Shown piece after piece: positions 63,058-64,000 of a stretch of DNA of 64,000 bases. The position numbers and the translations under genes were made by a program. The notes beneath the pieces were generated by a model, which searched no databases, was not told where the DNA came from, and saw nothing but the letters and a program-made list of their open reading frames with translations. Source of the DNA: Flavobacterium sp. DG2-3 (GTDB lineage Bacteria; Bacteroidota; Bacteroidia; Flavobacteriales; Flavobacteriaceae); NCBI RefSeq assembly GCF_030730925.1, contig NZ_JAVAMB010000017.1, positions 1-64,000 of the forward strand. The letters are read 5' to 3'. Each line of letters begins with the position of its first letter. Position 1 is the first letter of the stretch.

Positions 63058-63807
63058 ATGTCTGATACAAAAATATTCTACGCCGACGGAGAAAACCCAA
63101 AAATGATCGAAGCTTACAAAAAAGCTCAGGAAACTTTTAAATATTTCTGGAGAGAATTATCATGGGAATATAGAAGAATCGTTCCTGGATTGGATGTTGC
63201 GTGTGTAAAACTGGCTTTTACGCAAGAAATAGACAGTGAAATCGAAGTCGAACACATGTGGATTAATGATGTAAACTTTGACGGCGAAAATATATACGGC
63301 ATTTTAGTCAATGATCCAGATGTATTGACGAATGTAAATAACGGCGACGAAATTGCAATTCCCGTTAATCAAATTAGCGATTGGCTATTTGCTTCTCAGG
63401 GAAAAACCTACGGAGCATTTACTATTCATGCTATGCGTTCTGAAATGAGCGACGACGAAAGAGCAGCGCACGATGAAGCTTGGGGCTTAGAATTTGGTGA
63501 TTTTAATGATATTCAGGTCGTTTTTGAACAGAACGAAAAACCAGAAAATCTTATTGAACACCCAATGAGCAAAAACATGAAAGAAAGCTTAATCGAATTC
63601 TTAAAAAATAATCCAGAAGAAGTAAACGGGCAAGACGATTTAGGCTTTACCTTTTTACACCGCGAAGCGATTGCAGGAAATCAGAGTTCAGTCGAGGTTA
63701 TTCTAGAACATGGTGCAGATAAAAATGCCAAAACCAATAGCGGAAAAACAGCTTTAGATTTTGCTAAAGAGCTAAAATGGGATCATTTACTGCCTCTTCT
63801 TCAATAA
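63058..63807 (+). CDS. DUF2314 protein with C-terminal ankyrin repeats
   Basis: 249 aa. The first part (about 15-170) matches DUF2314, with YFWRELSWEYRRIVPGLDVACVKLAF and VEHMWINDVNFDGENIYGILVNDP. Residues about 195-249 form two ankyrin repeats (LGFTFLHREAIAGNQSSVEVILEHGADKNAK). The start at 63058 follows a terminator-like hairpin. Such proteins are often spread among immunity or stress genes; function unknown. Confidence 0.82.
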   Translation: MSDTKIFYADGENPKMIEAYKKAQETFKYFWRELSWEYRRIVPGLDVACVKLAFTQEIDSEIEVEHMWINDVNFDGENIYGILVNDPDVLTNVNNGDEIAIPVNQISDWLFASQGKTYGAFTIHAMRSEMSDDERAAHDEAWGLEFGDFNDIQVVFEQNEKPENLIEHPMSKNMKESLIEFLKNNPEEVNGQDDLGFTFLHREAIAGNQSSVEVILEHGADKNAKTNSGKTALDFAKELKWDHLLPLLQ

Positions 63808-63813
63808 AAATTC

Positions 63814-63848
63814 AAAAATCCGATTTAGTAAGTAAATCGGATTTTTTT
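63814..63848 (+). terminator. Rho-independent terminator after the DUF2314 gene
   Basis: AAAAATCCGATTTA and TAAATCGGATTTTT form a 14-bp stem with a 5-nt loop and trailing T's. Confidence 0.9.
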
Positions 63849-63918
63849 ATACTTTCCATTCAGAACAAATATTAATTTTTCTTCACAATTTAAAGACCGA
63901 TTTTAAATAATAAAGCCC

Positions 63919-63926
63919 TAATTTTG
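63919..63926 (+). promoter_or_regulatory. -7 element upstream of the partial lipoprotein gene
   Basis: TAATTTTG matches the consensus 21 bp before the ATG at 63948. Confidence 0.45.
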
Positions 63927-63947
63927 CAGCGCCCAAATAAATCTGTC

Positions 63948-64000
63948 ATGAAAAAATTAGTATTCTTTTTAACAATTGCTCTTTTTTTAACACATTGTTC
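63948..64000 (+). CDS. Partial lipoprotein gene at window edge
   Basis: Only the first 17 complete codons are present. They encode a basic start, a hydrophobic core and THC, the form of a lipoprotein signal peptide with Cys near residue 17. Nothing can be said of the mature protein. Confidence 0.6.
   Translation, partial: MKKLVFFLTIALFLTHC

Overview
The window reads as a chromosomal segment of a Flavobacterium-like member of the Bacteroidota. The DNA is AT-rich. Promoters fit the Bacteroidota pattern TTG-N19-TAnnTTTG. There are three SusC/SusD pairs, DUF3667 and DUF4293 proteins, a Rho factor with a long Asn/Gln-rich insert, and many short palindromic intergenic repeats of the kind common in Flavobacterium. 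I saw no rRNA, tRNA, CRISPR array, transposase or phage gene.

Layout. (1) 152-7749, minus strand: molybdenum cofactor genes (moaA, a moaC-moaB fusion, moaE, a MoeB-like adenylyltransferase with a rhodanese domain, moaD, mobA, moeA), with cobA (SUMT, toward siroheme) and a TauE/SafE permease. (2) 7914-15755, minus strand: a nitrate assimilation module made of a small membrane protein, a Rieske protein, a four-cluster ferredoxin, a cytoplasmic Nas/NarB-type molybdoenzyme, a histidine-bearing membrane protein and two NarK-type transporters. Regions 1 and 2 together let the cell import nitrate, build the cofactor and reduce nitrate, probably with electrons from the quinone pool. The nitrite reductase is not in the window. 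(3) 16160-34741, plus strand: two SusCD-sulfatase loci. Locus 1 is susC, susD, sulfatase, a 39-aa membrane protein, a fatty-acid-hydroxylase-family protein, a rhodanese-thioredoxin protein and a second sulfatase. Locus 2 is susC, susD and sulfatase. (4) 34881-47681: ornithine aminotransferase with a divergent Lrp regulator, a dienelactone hydrolase, a DUF3667 protein, an M28 peptidase, rho, a DUF4293 protein, a LuxR-type two-component pair, a phosphoesterase, truA and an ABC exporter. (5) 47698-57554: a LytS-type kinase, a secreted zinc metalloprotease, a third SusC/SusD pair and a LytTR regulator, a plausible sensor-to-uptake module for peptides or proteins. (6) 57780-64000: an HNH-like protein, lpdA, an AraC regulator, an NmrA-like protein, a DUF5367-like protein, a DUF2314-ankyrin protein and the start of a lipoprotein gene.

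Most interesting signal. Both sulfatase loci are preceded by the same kind of long leader (about 480 and 410 nt). Each has a matching promoter, an identical 15-bp element at the expected start of transcription, a 28-codon reading frame ending in a Cys-rich tail (YMC-x-CC) with 18 of 28 residues identical, a 10-codon reading frame (one with three consecutive Cys codons), a conserved hairpin, and a third small frame starting MARLKEHLSL whose ATG lies inside the hairpin. Because the genes downstream release sulfate from sulfate esters, I infer a leader-peptide attenuator that senses cysteine (sulfur) supply. I know of no description of this arrangement in Bacteroidota, but I could not search for one.
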